NCBI GenBank assembly: GCA_038030265.1
Contig: CM075943.1
Location: forward strand, 25,358,001-25,422,000
Origin: Corythucha ciliata
Taxonomy: Eukaryota; Arthropoda; Insecta; Hemiptera; Tingidae
Direction: 5' to 3'
Length of the DNA stretch: 64,000 nucleotides
The position numbers and the translations under genes are program-made. Position 1 is the stretch's first letter; every line of letters starts with the position of its first letter. Positions 24,901 to 38,300 of the stretch are shown here, in pieces. The notes below the pieces were generated by a model. It did not search any database. It had not been told where the DNA came from and saw only the letters and a list, made by a program, of their open reading frames with translations.

Positions 24901-27900
24901 TATCCTCTCAAAAAGTTCTGTTATTCTTCACAAAGCCCATCGGTTTTTACTCTTCAAACAGCTACTTCTTCGCGAATACTTGTAAAATCCCGGGACTATT
25001 ACACTCCGTTTGAAAGCTAACAAAATGAGGAAGTTTTTCCAATAAACCCAAAAAATATTTTCCTTTAATGAGTGGGAGAAAGTCGCAGCTGAAAAACAAG
25101 GGAAAGATACAAAGATGAAAAAATATCACTTTCCAGCAGCGTTAGTACCCTGAAAAAATGGCCAAATTCATAATACAATACAGTCATTTTAAAGATCATT
25201 GTGCGCTCTTTCGAATGATCCAATTAGTTTAGGGTTCGAATTGATTCTAGAGCGGCCGGGAGCAAGTATTTCAAAAAATATTTAGCCCCACAAAAAAATT
25301 AAAGATGGTGGAATAACTCGAAAACCAAGCTGAATTCTGGAAAAGTGAATTTAGTAATTTCGACCACAAATCAGCTGTAATATGACCAGTTTTCGGCTGA
25401 GTGTCGAATTTTCGAACACCCTGTATACTTTCCCCTCTGAACGAAAATGCCCATCGAGCACATAAAAATATGATTTTTGAGGGTTAGCCCTTTCAAGTCC
25501 CAAATTTCGTGAATTTGGATCGCAAAAAAACAAATTTCTCGGGTTTTAATCACTCAAAAAGGCCAACCAGGAGGACGAAACAGTTGATTCCAGAGTCACA
25601 TTCCTCTTTTTTATGGTCTTGACCGAAATTGTCTTGGTTTACAACCTAGAATTGACAGTTTTCACCCATTTAAGCCCAAATTTCAGAGATTTCGAACATT
25701 GAAAAATCAATTTTGAAGGATTGACTTCCTCTCAAACCCCAAATTAGCGGGGTTGACTAATTAAAAAGTGATATTTCTCGGGGTTCAAAAAGCAATTTCA
25801 CGCCGTTTGTGCCCTTCATAGAAACAAATTCGCGGATTCGGCTCTAAGGGAAGCCACTTTTGCTGTTTTGGCAAATTCGAGAATCAATTTCACGTTTGGC
25901 TCTATAAAAACACGCAATTCTGGAGGTTTGGCTCTTTCAAAGCCCAACGTTTACAGATCTGGCTCGTTAGAAACCAATCTCGTGAACCCGAATAAAGTTG
26001 TGGAAGGTGCGAACGATAAAGTTTAGGAGGCAAATTCAATACAAAGCCATTTTTTTCTCGATTCCTCAAACATCGGATTGGGGGAGCATTCGCTGACCCT
26101 GAACCCCACTTCCGCCGCCACTGGGAGAAATACAAGTTTACTCCAGCAGCTAGCGGTCAGTTTTGGCCATTCTGCAGACGAGAAAATGGCTAAAAGCCTC
26201 AAGGTAAACCGCACATTTCAAGCAACTAAGGGGGAGTCCGAGGGACTCTTAAAATGCGTCCGACTAAAGTCTAAAATCTTTCAAATAAATTATAAACGCC
26301 CTCTAAACAGTTCTGGGCGATTTTGATAAAAATGAACCAAAATGTAAAATCCGCGTATTTTGTGGTTGGGGACGAGTTTTACCCCGGGGGGTATCCCCCT
26401 CCACCATTTGTGAGCCCTTTGGCACGCTATTAGAGTGAACGCGAATTTTCCCGCTGGGCAGCTGGGAGACGTCCATCCGAAATAACCCGTGCGCTCGAGG
26501 AAGAGCTTCGACCCACGTGAACCTCGTCAGAGCTGTGGTCTGGAGCCTAGAAAAACGGCCTAAGAATGCGCGGAACGCTTATTTCTGAACACTTCGAACT
26601 ATAACAGTGAATTATTATTCGACCACAACTGCAAAGAGGGCATGGAAGGGCTCCAGTGGACCCCGTTGAATCGTCCCACGGGCTCTATTGTCATATATCG
26701 GACATTGAACTGACTGCCTTCCTACTGGCTGCTCCGTGCCTGGCAGTCGTCCCGAAATTACAATTTTTACCTCGAAAACTGACTGTATTCGGCTGGAAAA
26801 ATATCAATTTTGCCTTAGAGCCGTCTTCTTACTTCTTAGGGTTCAGAATATGGCAATTTTGCCCCAATACTCTGACTATTGGGTCATTATTCTGCCGCCA
26901 GAAATTAAAAGTTTACCCCAAAAATCTGATCTTCGGGTCTTCAAACGGCTCTTTGACCACAGATTCAGCGACAATTTGGACCCGTCTAGTGAGTGTCTGT
27001 CCACGAGCTCTGAATCACACAAAGCTGGCCACAACAAGTGGTTCTGAGCACCATTTATTGGCTCCCCACCCGTGCTTTCCAGAGACGCTCATTCAATTCA
27101 ATCATCATTGAACCCATCATTGGGTTCTTTCAACCCAAAATTCTTCTACGTTTCAAGGAAAGTTTCACATGTGCTTCCTTCAACCACCTTAACCATCCAC
27201 AGTTCCTTGGTCATTCTGGACTCTGGAAGGGTGGTTCCCACCTCTATTTGCACAACCGCTCAACCCGCGACACATGACTCGCCTCCCCTGGCCTTGACCA
27301 GTACAAAGCGAAAGCGAGGAATTATACTAAAACCAAACTCAATTTGCGGTGTAGGAAGGGATTTGATACTCCCGCCACGACAGTTCGCCAGTTTATACCT
27401 AAAGGTTACCCTCAGCTGTTATAAACGAGGCGTAAGGGGGGGGGGAGAAAAAAGTCGACCCCTCAACACGAAAGAGTGAAAAAAGCCTCGTGGCTCGCCA
27501 CTCGTAGGAAGTGACCAAAGTATTGAACTTTGGGTGGGAGGGGGAAATCTCAAGTGAAATTGTTACACCATCCGTTCCTTCTGATTGCCGATCGCGGCAT
27601 CCCCGGAGGGAGAAAAGAGAGAGATAAAAACACGAAAAAAAAAATCATTCACAACAAAAAAACATGAAACACGAATACAAAATTCTCGTCTTTTAAACCT
27701 ATTTTTTAACGTTTATACTCATCCAAATGGTTTCGTCAAAACGGGAATAGAACACGCATACTTGAAACGCTTCTCGACCCTCCTTGTAGTTTTGTGCTTG
27801 CTGTAAGCTATTGGCCTCCACTTAAAAGGCCGCTTTTTTTTCTAAAAGGAAGCACTCGAGCGAGTTCTATTTTCGCCTTTGAAAACCGTGGCATGCCAAA

Positions 27901-29340
27901 TTTCAACAGTATAGAACAGTCGATTTATCTCCTTCAACCTTTTTTTTTTTTTTGTTTATTTGAGAGAATATTGTGCTGCCCTAAATACTTGAGTAGCTTG
28001 ATTTGTTGAATGAAACACCTAATTAAAATGGGGATGTTGCTTTAATAAATGTATTTTGATAAAAATTAGCGGGCATGACAAAATTTAATCTCAAATTTCT
28101 AAAGCTTAACTGAATGAAAAGATTTAAAAAAGGATTCCAGCCACGGCCGAAATCAGTAAAGTTTGTCTGCCAATGAAAACCTTTTTCCCTTAATTCAGTG
28201 GTTTCAATTATTGTCACTCGTTTTTTTCTTTGGTTTCCCCCTCACTCGTCCCCCCGAAACAGGGAGAGGAGATTCCAATTTACATATGGTACGATAGTTA
28301 CCCGACGCACTCTGGCGAGGGTTACGAAGGACGCGTTTCGCGCGTCTCGGCTGACTCGCCCTACGGCCTCGCATCACTCAACCTGACCAATATCCGCGAG
28401 TCGGACCAGGGATGGTACGAGTGCAAAGTTGTGTTCCTAAATCGCTCGCCCAACTCACACAAGAATGGCACGTGGTTCCATTTGGACGTTCACGGTAAAA
28501 AAAAAAATCCCCTTCCCTCAACCCAAATCAAATAACGTTGGCTGACATTGTTGTTTTTTTTAGCTCCACCCAGGTTCAGCGTGACACCCGAAGAGGTTAT
28601 CTACGTGAATTTGGGGGACGCCATAATTCTCAACTGCCAGGCCGAAGGAACGCCCGCTCCAGTCATACAGTGGTACAAGGACGCGAATCCTGTCGAGCCT
28701 GCGGGAACAGCCGGTATATTCAACGACGGTACGGAGCTTCGCATTTCAAACATACGACACGAAGACATCGGAGACTACACGTGCATAGCGAAGAATGGCG
28801 AGGGACAGATTAGTCACACGGCTCGCGTCATTATCGCTGGTAAAGAGAATAAAAAATCGTTTTACATGGTCGAATGATTTTTATCAAGTGTAGCCCAACG
28901 ATTTTTTGTGTGTTTAGCGCACTTTTCTCTCGTGGAATAACTAAAAGTTATTCAACGAAAGAAAAATCCCACGATTAACACACAAAAAGTTCACCCACGT
29001 GAGTTTTTCATTCTTTTTTCTCCCCCGTCCCGTTCCTCCTAACAAAAAGGTGGAGCAGTCATAATGGTGCCGCCCACGAATAAAACGAAACTCGAAGGGG
29101 AGAAAGTGCAGTTCTCGTGCGAGGCCAAAGCTCTTCCCGGGAACGTGACGGTGCGCTGGTGGAAGGAGAACACACCGGTTAAACAGGTGGCCTCACTCGA
29201 GACCCGAGTCACCGTTCGACGTGACGGGTCGCTTGTCATCAACCCAGTTGCAGCTGAAGATACCGGCCAGTATACGTGTCAGGTGAGCAACGGCATCGGG
29301 GATCCACAGTCAGCGTCGGCATTTTTGAGCGTCGAATGTG

Positions 29341-29372
<32 letters not shown>

Positions 29373-32300
29373 GGTCGCCGGTAACCTCGAACTCAACAAT
29401 TTTTTTTCACCCCGTAGATCCCGCCAAGGTCACTTTTACCCCAACAGTTCAGTATCTCCCATTTCGTCTGGGCGGCGTCGTTCAGTGCTACATAAAAGCC
29501 AACCCACCCCTTCAATACGTCACGTGGACCAAAGACAAGCGCCTTCTTGAACCTTATCAAACCAAGGATATCGTTATTATGAACAATGGCTCCCTTCTCT
29601 TCACAAGGGTAGGGTTACCACCGTGCAAAGTTGTCACCAAGTTGACCGCCCCTCATTTCTGCCTCAAACAGGTCAATCAAAATCATCAGGGGCGTTATAC
29701 TTGCACGCCGTACAACGCTCAGGGAACTCAAGGCTCGTCAGGGCCAATGGAGGTGCTTGTGAGAAAGCCTCCTGTTTTTACTGTTGAACCAGAGCCTCTC
29801 TATCAACGAAAAGTACGAATTGTGGTTTTTAAAGGTTTCATGATGTTTAAAAAGATACGGAAAACGTTATTGTTTAGGTTGGCGAGACGGTTGAAATGCA
29901 CTGTGATGCTCAAGAAGCGGAAGGAACCCAAAAACCTACGATACAGTGGCAAAGGGTACGCCTATTTTTGAAACTGTTTTTCTTGGTTTCTCTAACCTGT
30001 CAATTTCATGTGAATGGGAATCAACAGAAGGACGGTCAACCGCTTCAAAAAAACCGCGTACGAATCGTCGGCGGCAATATAACTATCGATTCGCTCAGAC
30101 AACGCGACTTCGGCTACTATCACTGTGTCGCGAGCAACGAAGTCGCCACAATTGTCACCAGCACACAGCTCGTTGTCGAAGGTACTCAGCCTCACGCACC
30201 GTACAACGTGACCGCCAATGCGAGTGAGTTCACCGTCACTCTGTCCTGGCTACCGGGCTATTCGGGCGGCCCCGACTACAAACAAAACTACACAATCTGG
30301 TAAAAATATATGACCCACCTGCCCATCATTTCTCCCAACACAAACCACCATCTCTTCACAGGTATCGAGAAGAAGGCGAATCCGAATGGTCCACAATCCC
30401 CGTCACACCACCAGGAAGCACTCAAGTCACCATCAATAAATTAGCACCGAGTACCACGTATGAATTTCAAGTGATCGGTAAGAACGCCCTCGGCGATGGC
30501 ATGCTGAGCAAAGTCATTCGTGTCACCACCCTAGGTAAGCGTCCAAGTTTTACTCCTTCGTAGCGCTCGTTTTGTACATATATCTCCCCCCTCACTCCGT
30601 CATCCCATCACCCGTTTTTAGTACAACCAACCGCAAAAATGCACCTGAAGAATAAATCTGGATAAATCATCATTTTTATCCCGATTTCTTCGAAATAATT
30701 AACCCTTTTTTCAAAAACTAGTGGAGAGAACATCGCTAGTTAATTTGAAACGGAAACATTAAAGTGGTTTATTTAATTTCGATAAATGCAGATTCTGTTT
30801 TAATTAACTCGTTCTGCCAATTATGACGCTTTAAATGTACATAACATAACTAAAACAATCCTTTTTTTTGCACTTGGGTTTGGGAGCACACTTTCTTTTA
30901 CATGAAATTAAAAAAACAACTTTATTGTTTTTTTCTTTAAATTTATTTACTTATATCTTCCTTGAAATAAACAGTAGGGTGCTGATTTAGTTTGTATTAA
31001 GAATTGTTGGGCTTGAAAACGAATAATAAGTACGACATAAGTTTAGTCTCAAGGGACTCTAAATAAGCACAATATAAGGACAGGCAAATGACATTGTTGT
31101 GTGATTTTATCACATCCTCCTCACTCCCCATGACGTACACATACTGGTTGGAGAGGGGTTCTGGGAGACGTTACGTCCCCGGAGGAAACAGAGAGAACGT
31201 CAGACCGTGTTTCCACTTTAAATATCTCCCTCCCGCCTCACACATAATACGTTGAGATCTTGTAGCCAACCAGGATCGGGGCGAGCAGCGCGTCGCTACA
31301 CCGCGATTGCCAGAAATTGTTGTTGAACGACAGCTCGACTAAAAACCTACCCGAATAAAATCCACTTTTGAGGGGTCAAAATGTCATTTCTCAGCAGATT
31401 TTCACTTCTCTCACGACACGTTTCTCACTTTTCTCGGCAAATCACCAATTCTTTGTTCATTTGGTCAAACAATACGAATTTTGGAACTCGATCATTATGA
31501 CAGTGGTTACAGGGGAAAAGGGTGATGTCCTCGTCATCGTTGAGAGCTCTGGCTGCAGCTGGGAATTTATCTTCAAGAACGTGACGCAACGCGACAAACT
31601 GGCACGGTTTTTCTGTAGTTCCTGTAACACTCGCACTTAATGCAAATGAGTCGCCTCGGCTCACTTGGAAATTCAGAGGCAGTCATGAAAGAAAACCTGA
31701 GGTGCGAGCTCCCCCACCGCTTTCCCAACAAAACAATGTCGTTTGCCTCTCTATCAATGCCGTTTATCCGGGCTGGGCGTGATTTTGAACGCGAATTTGA
31801 AAACAATGAAAATATCAATGATTTAACGAAAAAATTGCATTTGTGTGTCATTAAAACGTAAATGTGTTGAATGGTAGATGTGAAGGGAGATGTCCGAGTG
31901 GCACCGCCCAAGCCTACAACGTCCGGTAAGCAATTCTTACCTTCCCATGAATTTTTTTTAAAAAAGCTAATTTAAACGTAAAATTAACGGGTAGAAAATA
32001 GCATGGTCATTTCAATAAAAAAAGTGAAAATTTGCGTAGTTTTATAGGTGCACATGCCAAATCTGCTATCATGAAAGATGCTTGGGGGCAAAAACAAGTG
32101 GGAGGGGAAAGGGTGACGATTAGCAGCACAAAACCCAAAATTTGGCTCAATTTTAATCGTCCCATTTGAGTAAGTCCTAGATAGGCAAACGGACGCATTG
32201 CAGCTCCCCCCCCCCATTCGCGCTTTCACAATCTCCGGCTCTGAATATTTACTTTTTAAGCCGGGGACAAAAAAAAATAACGCCATTCACTTAAATAAAC

Positions 32301-35300
32301 GAAAAACGCAAAGTCTCCCTACTACCCCCTCCTATCCATTCATTTTTTCGAGAAAAAAAAATTGCACCCTACTGTCGCTACCGGTGCATTTTTTTTTTGT
32401 TTCACACACAAAATCTATCTCTCTCTCACTCTCTTTCTCTTGTTAGTTTTATTTTGGTAACTGTTATGTGTTGGCTTGGTAGATGATGTTTCTTCTGCGA
32501 ATTTAGGACCCCCGCCACAAGGTTTCACTCCTGCGCCTGAGGGTAAGCTGTTCCATCTTTAAAAAACCAAAGAATTTAGTTTTTTGTTTTTCATAGTTAA
32601 CACATTTTTCAACTTTTTTTGGCGATGAATTCTGTATTTTTACTGTACAGCACTGAAAAAATGTGTTAAATCTATTTTATTTTATTTTTTTATCATTAAT
32701 AAAACTAAAGCTCGACTTTATTTTCAAATGTTTGGTGTTATTTGAGTGTCTTACATATTTTTTTTATTTAGTTACAGCATGAGCTTATTTTATTATTATT
32801 ATTATTTTTTTTAAAGTTCAGTTTGAAAAGATTGTCGTTATTCTGTTGTGTGAATGCGATTTGTTAGGTTCACTTTTCTTATTTAATTATTAAGAAAACG
32901 AGTTGACCATAGGCACCCATAGTCCATGAGTGTGTTTTTAGGCATTCTGTTTGAACTGAACGCCATTGAAAAAACCGACTAACCTTTAGGCGTAATTTTT
33001 GCACCAGCACAAACATTTCCAGGCCTTTTCTTCCCCCATTTGTTTGTTTATTTTTGTCCCCTATTGTTATTTTCTATTTTGTTTTTGTTTGCATGGTTAT
33101 TTTGATTTTACAGATGTTTACGGTATTATCATTTTCCCGACTGATTCCTCGGGGTCTACGTTGATTCCTCCAATATTACGGCCCAAAGGTAAATCGTAAA
33201 AAAAAAATGTGTTCAGCGGAGGAGTTTCTCCTTTGTTATGGAAGGGGGGAGAGCATCGGTTGCTTCAAACATTTCCCAAAGTAAAATTAGAAGCGTTGGT
33301 CATTGTGTTATTCAGAAAGTTGGGGCGTGACGTCATATTTGTACTGACCTGGGGGGGGGGGGTTTCCTCCACGCGCCCCCCGACGGACGAAGGGACGCAC
33401 TTTGCATTTCAACCATTTCTTTTTAATGTTTAAAGTTAGGCTGCAGCGCGCACAACACAGGCTACTGTGCTGGTCGCTGCCTAACTTTTGTGGGTTTTGA
33501 AAAAAGGGTCTTTCCACTGTTCCTTTGTATTGTCCGAATTGTCCTTTGAAATTGTAAATATTGCCAGTAGACTAAAACGTCCATCGCCCCCAGAATAAAA
33601 ACGAAGACCCCCCCCCCCGCTAACAAAATCAATTTAAAGTACTGTTCTCGTACAATGACGATCAGGGTTGCTAGTTCGTCATTAAATTGTGACAGACGGA
33701 AAATACCTACCGCTAAAAATGTTTTCGGATATTACAATGGGAAGTTGGGAATCTCAATCAAATAAAGGGAGAGGGTTCCTCCTCTAGCGCCTTGGGCCAC
33801 ATGCATCACAAAATGCTGATTGTTTACTCCGTAAACCATTGAAAATATTGACGTCACGCCAACTTATTAACAAATTCTATGTCCTTCGTACGTTAGTACT
33901 TTCGTGCTCAGACGAGGGCAAATATTTTCACCCATTTAACCAATTTTTTTTTTTTCAACTGCACGGCGATTTCCCCGCATACTCCTGAGCCATTTTAATT
34001 GTTTTTTGTCTCCTTCACAGGACCTAAGCCAGGGCCTCCTAGAAACGTCACTGTTACTGAAATAAGTAACGGTTTTATGATCTCGTGGCAGGCTCCTGCC
34101 GAGCGTGCGAATTTAGTTCAGTATTATTTAATTAAATATAAAACGGACGGACCTTGGAAAACGCTGAGCAAAGGTCACATACGCGTCGACGAAAATCAGT
34201 ACCTCGGTATTATCAGTTATTACCAAACGAAACATTCAAAGATCATAATTTATTATACTAATTTGATTCCCACCGCTCAGTAAAAAATTTAGTGGGCGGT
34301 CGCACGTACTACTTCCGTGTAGTCGCACATTCGGCCAAAAGTTACGAAGCGTCGGACGAAGTCAAATTCTCCGTACCGGCTCGCGTTAAACACAAAGCGA
34401 TAACGGCCGGCGTCGTCGGCGGCATACTGTTCTTCATCGTAGCCATTATTCTGTCGGTGTGCGCCGTTAAAATTTGCAATAAACGTAAACGGCGGAAACA
34501 GGAAAAAGGTACTTCCTCGAAATTTAGACGGCCGTCCGTTTTTTTTTTTTTTTGTGTCTACGCTATAACGTTTTTTTTTTTTTGTTTTTCAGAATATAAC
34601 ATGGTGGCGTGTCGCATCACAGACGTCCGCAATGGAAGTCAAGCCACACCAGTCAGTCAAGTGCCTTTGAAGAAGTGAGTCTAATTAAAGTTTCCCCGTA
34701 CAGAAAAACGGTGCATTTACAAAAAAAAAAAAAATGCACTGGTTGAACCCCATCTTTCCACTAATATTCAACTTTTTAAAATCAATTAATCTATAAAAAG
34801 TGGACTTTTTGTCACCGCCTTTCACACTCTTTTTTTACGGGTCATACTTTACGTTTGGTATATTTTTATATGTTTACTTCTTGTAGGGTTGTTGGATCCT
34901 ATCGGGATTACAGCCTTGAGTTGCCCTAGAAACACCACAGTAAGCTATTTTCTCCATTTCATGTACCCCAAAAATTCAAATTTTATAAAAACCCAGCTTG
35001 CCTCAAAAAACATTTAATGCTTTTGTTGTCGTTTCCCCCTTCGTTCACCTATCACCGGACCACAGCATTATTTTACCGCACTGATCTAATCAATTAACAT
35101 CATACCACAACCCATTAATAATCCTAACAAGTGCATGATCCCTCGTATTCTGCAGCCTAAAATTCGTATTAAGTCGTTTACTTGATGTCTGAAATTTCGA
35201 ATCGCTTGCTACGCTTAGCTCCTCCTACCCACACCATTACCCAACAACTCTGCAAGACATTTTCAAGGAAAAAAAAAAGAAAGTTTTATTTTGAATTTCA

Positions 35301-38300
35301 GGAACTTTTATCCATTTTGCTTATTGTCGCATTTTGCCTAATTCTGTGGTGTTTTAATGCTATAACGCTGTGTTTTTCTTGTTTTTCCCCTCTGCTGGCC
35401 CATCCAGGAGATCTAAAGGTGACAAATTCCTAGTATTTTGAACGACTGGTCAACATTTTTTTGCGTATTTTCATTCGTGGTTTTTATGCATGAAAACAAG
35501 GGTGTTATTAGAAAAATCTTAGTCGTTTTATTGTGTAATGAGAGGGGAAGGGAGACATTTGCATAGTAGGTATGCGGGGACATGGCAATAGGTCTGCATG
35601 AATTCATGGTTATCCGTGGGAACGCGTGGGGATTTGGCGTGCTTACGCCACGGATACCGACTTCTGAAGCCCTCAAATTTCTCACTCCCGGAGGAAAGCT
35701 AGGTCCATAACCATGAACTGGCGTCAACATATCACCAGTGGCGGTATCACTGGCGTTATAACATTATATTATATGATACAGCGTCATTAGTTACCGCTGG
35801 TGATATTTTTTAACGCTAGCTCATGGTTGACCCCCAGGCTGACATAAAATATCCGCGTTGTATTGTATGAGTACTATAACATGACATTATTTCGGGCTAA
35901 TTTGTGGTTGGAGTATTGGTGTGTGTGTGAATTTTGTGCTCTTTTTAAGTGCTAGAGCAATCCAAGAACTACGAAAATCACAAAACGCTCGAACCACGGA
36001 GTGGTCTAACCCCATAAAGCACTAACGACACAACGCTCTATTCTCAAAACGCTCTACTCACAACCAACCACAGAACACTTCGACCACAAAACGCTCTTAC
36101 CACAGAACCTCCACTCTCCAACCACATAACGCTTACCCCTCGGAACACTCTAACCACAGGGCATTCTAACCATGAAAAGCTCGAAACACATACGCAGGGC
36201 CGGATCTAGCGGGTACCCCCCTCGCCGATTGAATGGTGCGTCAAAATTCAGGGGGCGCCAAAAAGGGTGAATTGACAAATTTTGTCCCAAATTTTGAACA
36301 AAAATAAGTATTTTCCGGATTGTTCAAACTAAAATATTTAACAAAAAATAATAAGTTCCTTGCACTCGTCCCAAATATAATTTGACCCTTTCTTAGGTGC
36401 GCCCCACTTGAAAGACTAACTCTGACGTTAGCCACGGCGGACCCTATCGCATTTGCAAGGACATGTCTCGTAGTCTCCTGCAGATCGCAACACTCACGCG
36501 TTGAGTCCCCAACTCTCCGAGTGTTTCTGCACTGCAAAGTGCCTTGTAAACACTCCTACTATTCTTTGGTTTGTTTCCTTCCAAATTCCAACAGCCAACT
36601 TATTGCGTCGTCGTCGTCGTACATCTTTTCATCTCTTCTTTTGATTGCCTTCAATCCCAGCAGCCTTGCAGCAGCTTTTCCCTGCCACTGCTTCCAAGCG
36701 CGCCGTTAACGCCCACATGCGGGCTTCGTTTAATCCTAAGTCCCCTGCCACCCCTGCCGCTGCACTGGTTCGGGACATAACTGTTTTACTCATAACTGTT
36801 GTTAGCGCCCTCCCACCACCCCCAATTTGACTAACGGCCTGGAAATGGCATAGAGCGTGGCTAGTTCTATTGCAGCCGACCTCTATGGACACAAGTAAAC
36901 GCTGTTGTACAGGTTTGACCCACCTGACAATCAGACGTAACATGTTAGGAAAGAAAAGTCGGACGAAAAATAAGACAATTTTGACGTTACCCCGGGCCCG
37001 GGTGAGCCAGGGCGTCCCCGGACAGATGAAGTCTGATCACCCTAGTCCCCGACACTGATGGTCTTCGGTCTCATTGTGAACCAATTCGTTTTACGGATTC
37101 GAAGAATGTTCCAGAAGCGATATGAGCGATTCTTATTTGTGGCCTAAATTGAGGAAATTTGCGGACTATTTGAGGATGCAGTTGCTTCATTGCAACGGAA
37201 AGGGAGTTTGATGATCGGTAAAAACATTGATTTAGAGCTGACAACGGATCCGTGATCCAGGACTTCCGAAATAATAAAAATTGTTTATTGGGGGGGGGGG
37301 AGTCCATGTCCATTTGCTTTGTTTTTCGTTTCGTCTTGATCCTAAAATGGTTCTTTCTATTTAAATCTGGTACCTTACATCCTAATTCCTGCATTAATGT
37401 GGTAGAAGAGGGGGAGGGGATAAAAATACGGGGCACCAAAAATTAGGCCTGTTCCCCAATCAAATCCAATCATCCAATCAAATATGTGCAATGAATTCAT
37501 TGCGTTGCTCTTTGATTGGCTACGGCTCAAAGTGTTAGTTGCTACAATTCGCATGTGATGCTTCATTAGAGCCCCAACCATGCCCCAACCACAAAGAGCC
37601 CAATCGACAACGCTAATTAAAATAAATGACTGAATGGTAATATCGCGGTTACTGTTGCGTACTATAATTTGACAGTAAATTACCATAATTTTCCCTGGAC
37701 CGTCTGGCAACGCTATGGATTAGACTCGTGAGCCCAGCGGCCCTACTGTGGCTGTTTGCATTCGGGCAGGCCTTCTGGTCAAGTACCACCACTTTCCGCC
37801 CATTATCACAAAACGCCATCGCCTGCATGACTCAAGAAGCTCGGCTTTTGCCCCCATGACGACCCACGCGTTCTACAGGGGTAGACGTCAGTAAGGCCCT
37901 TCTTCTCCACCCCTCATCCTCACGAGAACCATACACGTAGTGCCTTGCTGTTTGTAGAATTATATCCAGTCGACCCTTTTTATGTTGCGTTCTGTTGTTT
38001 TTTGTGTCTTACAGCTTCTTTCATATTTTTATAGGCAGTTGGTAACTATTTGTTTTCGTTATTTCAGAAATAAAAGCAGAATACCAGGTTTGAAGTGTCT
38101 GTGCTTGGATTTTACGGACAACTCAGACGTTGATGGAAATTGGGACGCGGATTTTTTCGTCAGAAACAGTCACCACGTGGGAAAAATTTCAAGGGATTCG
38201 GACGGCCGGTTTGTGCTCGTCGACTCAGCGGATAGTGCGTCGAGTTCGGACGACGGCGGTTTCCTATCGCGACCTACTTTCCGTAATATTGCGTCGTGGC

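Larger units (their letters stand above)
19210..28262 (+). other. tutl: tutl intron 2 (9 kb), loaded with transposon debris
   Basis: GT at 19210 and AG at 28261-28262 bound a 9,053-bp intron. It contains a SINE-like stretch near 19780-19830 (TGGTACAGTGG resembling an A box), a MITE (20470-20602), a LINE 3' fragment on the minus strand (20891-21231), a 1.9-kb inverted-repeat element (23496-25425), degenerate satellites (25480-25960 and 26745-26950) and poly-C/poly-G tracts near 21281, 22870, 23222 and 27437. No extra exon of the host gene was found. Confidence 0.85.
30535..34020 (+). other. tutl: tutl intron 10 with optional linker exons
   Basis: This 3.5-kb intron separates the exons of the two fibronectin III domains. 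It is AT-rich and holds three short exon-like segments described separately, plus poly-C or poly-G tracts near 32205, 33350 and 33608. A block at 31266-31341 follows an AG and reads 25 codons to a stop, but it lacks other support. Confidence 0.75.
34930..38034 (+). other. tutl: Intron between the short and long tails of tutl
   Basis: The stretch contains a MITE copy (35699-35839), a degenerate minisatellite (35940-36195) and a poly-G tract near 37288. A moderately GC-rich block at 36400-36940 has overlapping open frames on both strands but no recognised domain. An 11-bp segment at 35408-35418 has splice-like edges but cannot keep the frame. No further exon is supported. Confidence 0.6.

Noticed and set aside
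26656..27111. 151-codon open frame in tutl intron 2
   Set aside because: It is open because a degenerate ~50-bp repeat is in frame; no protein family is recognisable.
31266..31341. Possible alternative last tutl exon (25 codons then stop after an AG)
   Set aside because: The pyrimidine tract is poor and the peptide is unconserved as far as I can tell. Nothing but an AG and a nearby AATAAA supports it.
35408..35418. 11-bp microexon-like segment between AG and GT
   Set aside because: It would change phase from 2 to 1 and could not join the last exon in frame.
36241..36943. Overlapping open frames in a GC-richer block of the tail intron
   Set aside because: No domain is recognised on either strand and the frames are short; an old transposon remnant is possible but unsupported.
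37982..38067. Start of a separate gene at ATG 37982 upstream of the long tail
   Set aside because: The frame enters the tutl last exon, whose acceptor and phase fit splicing. The upstream codons are better explained as intron, apart from the alternative 11 codons after 38034.
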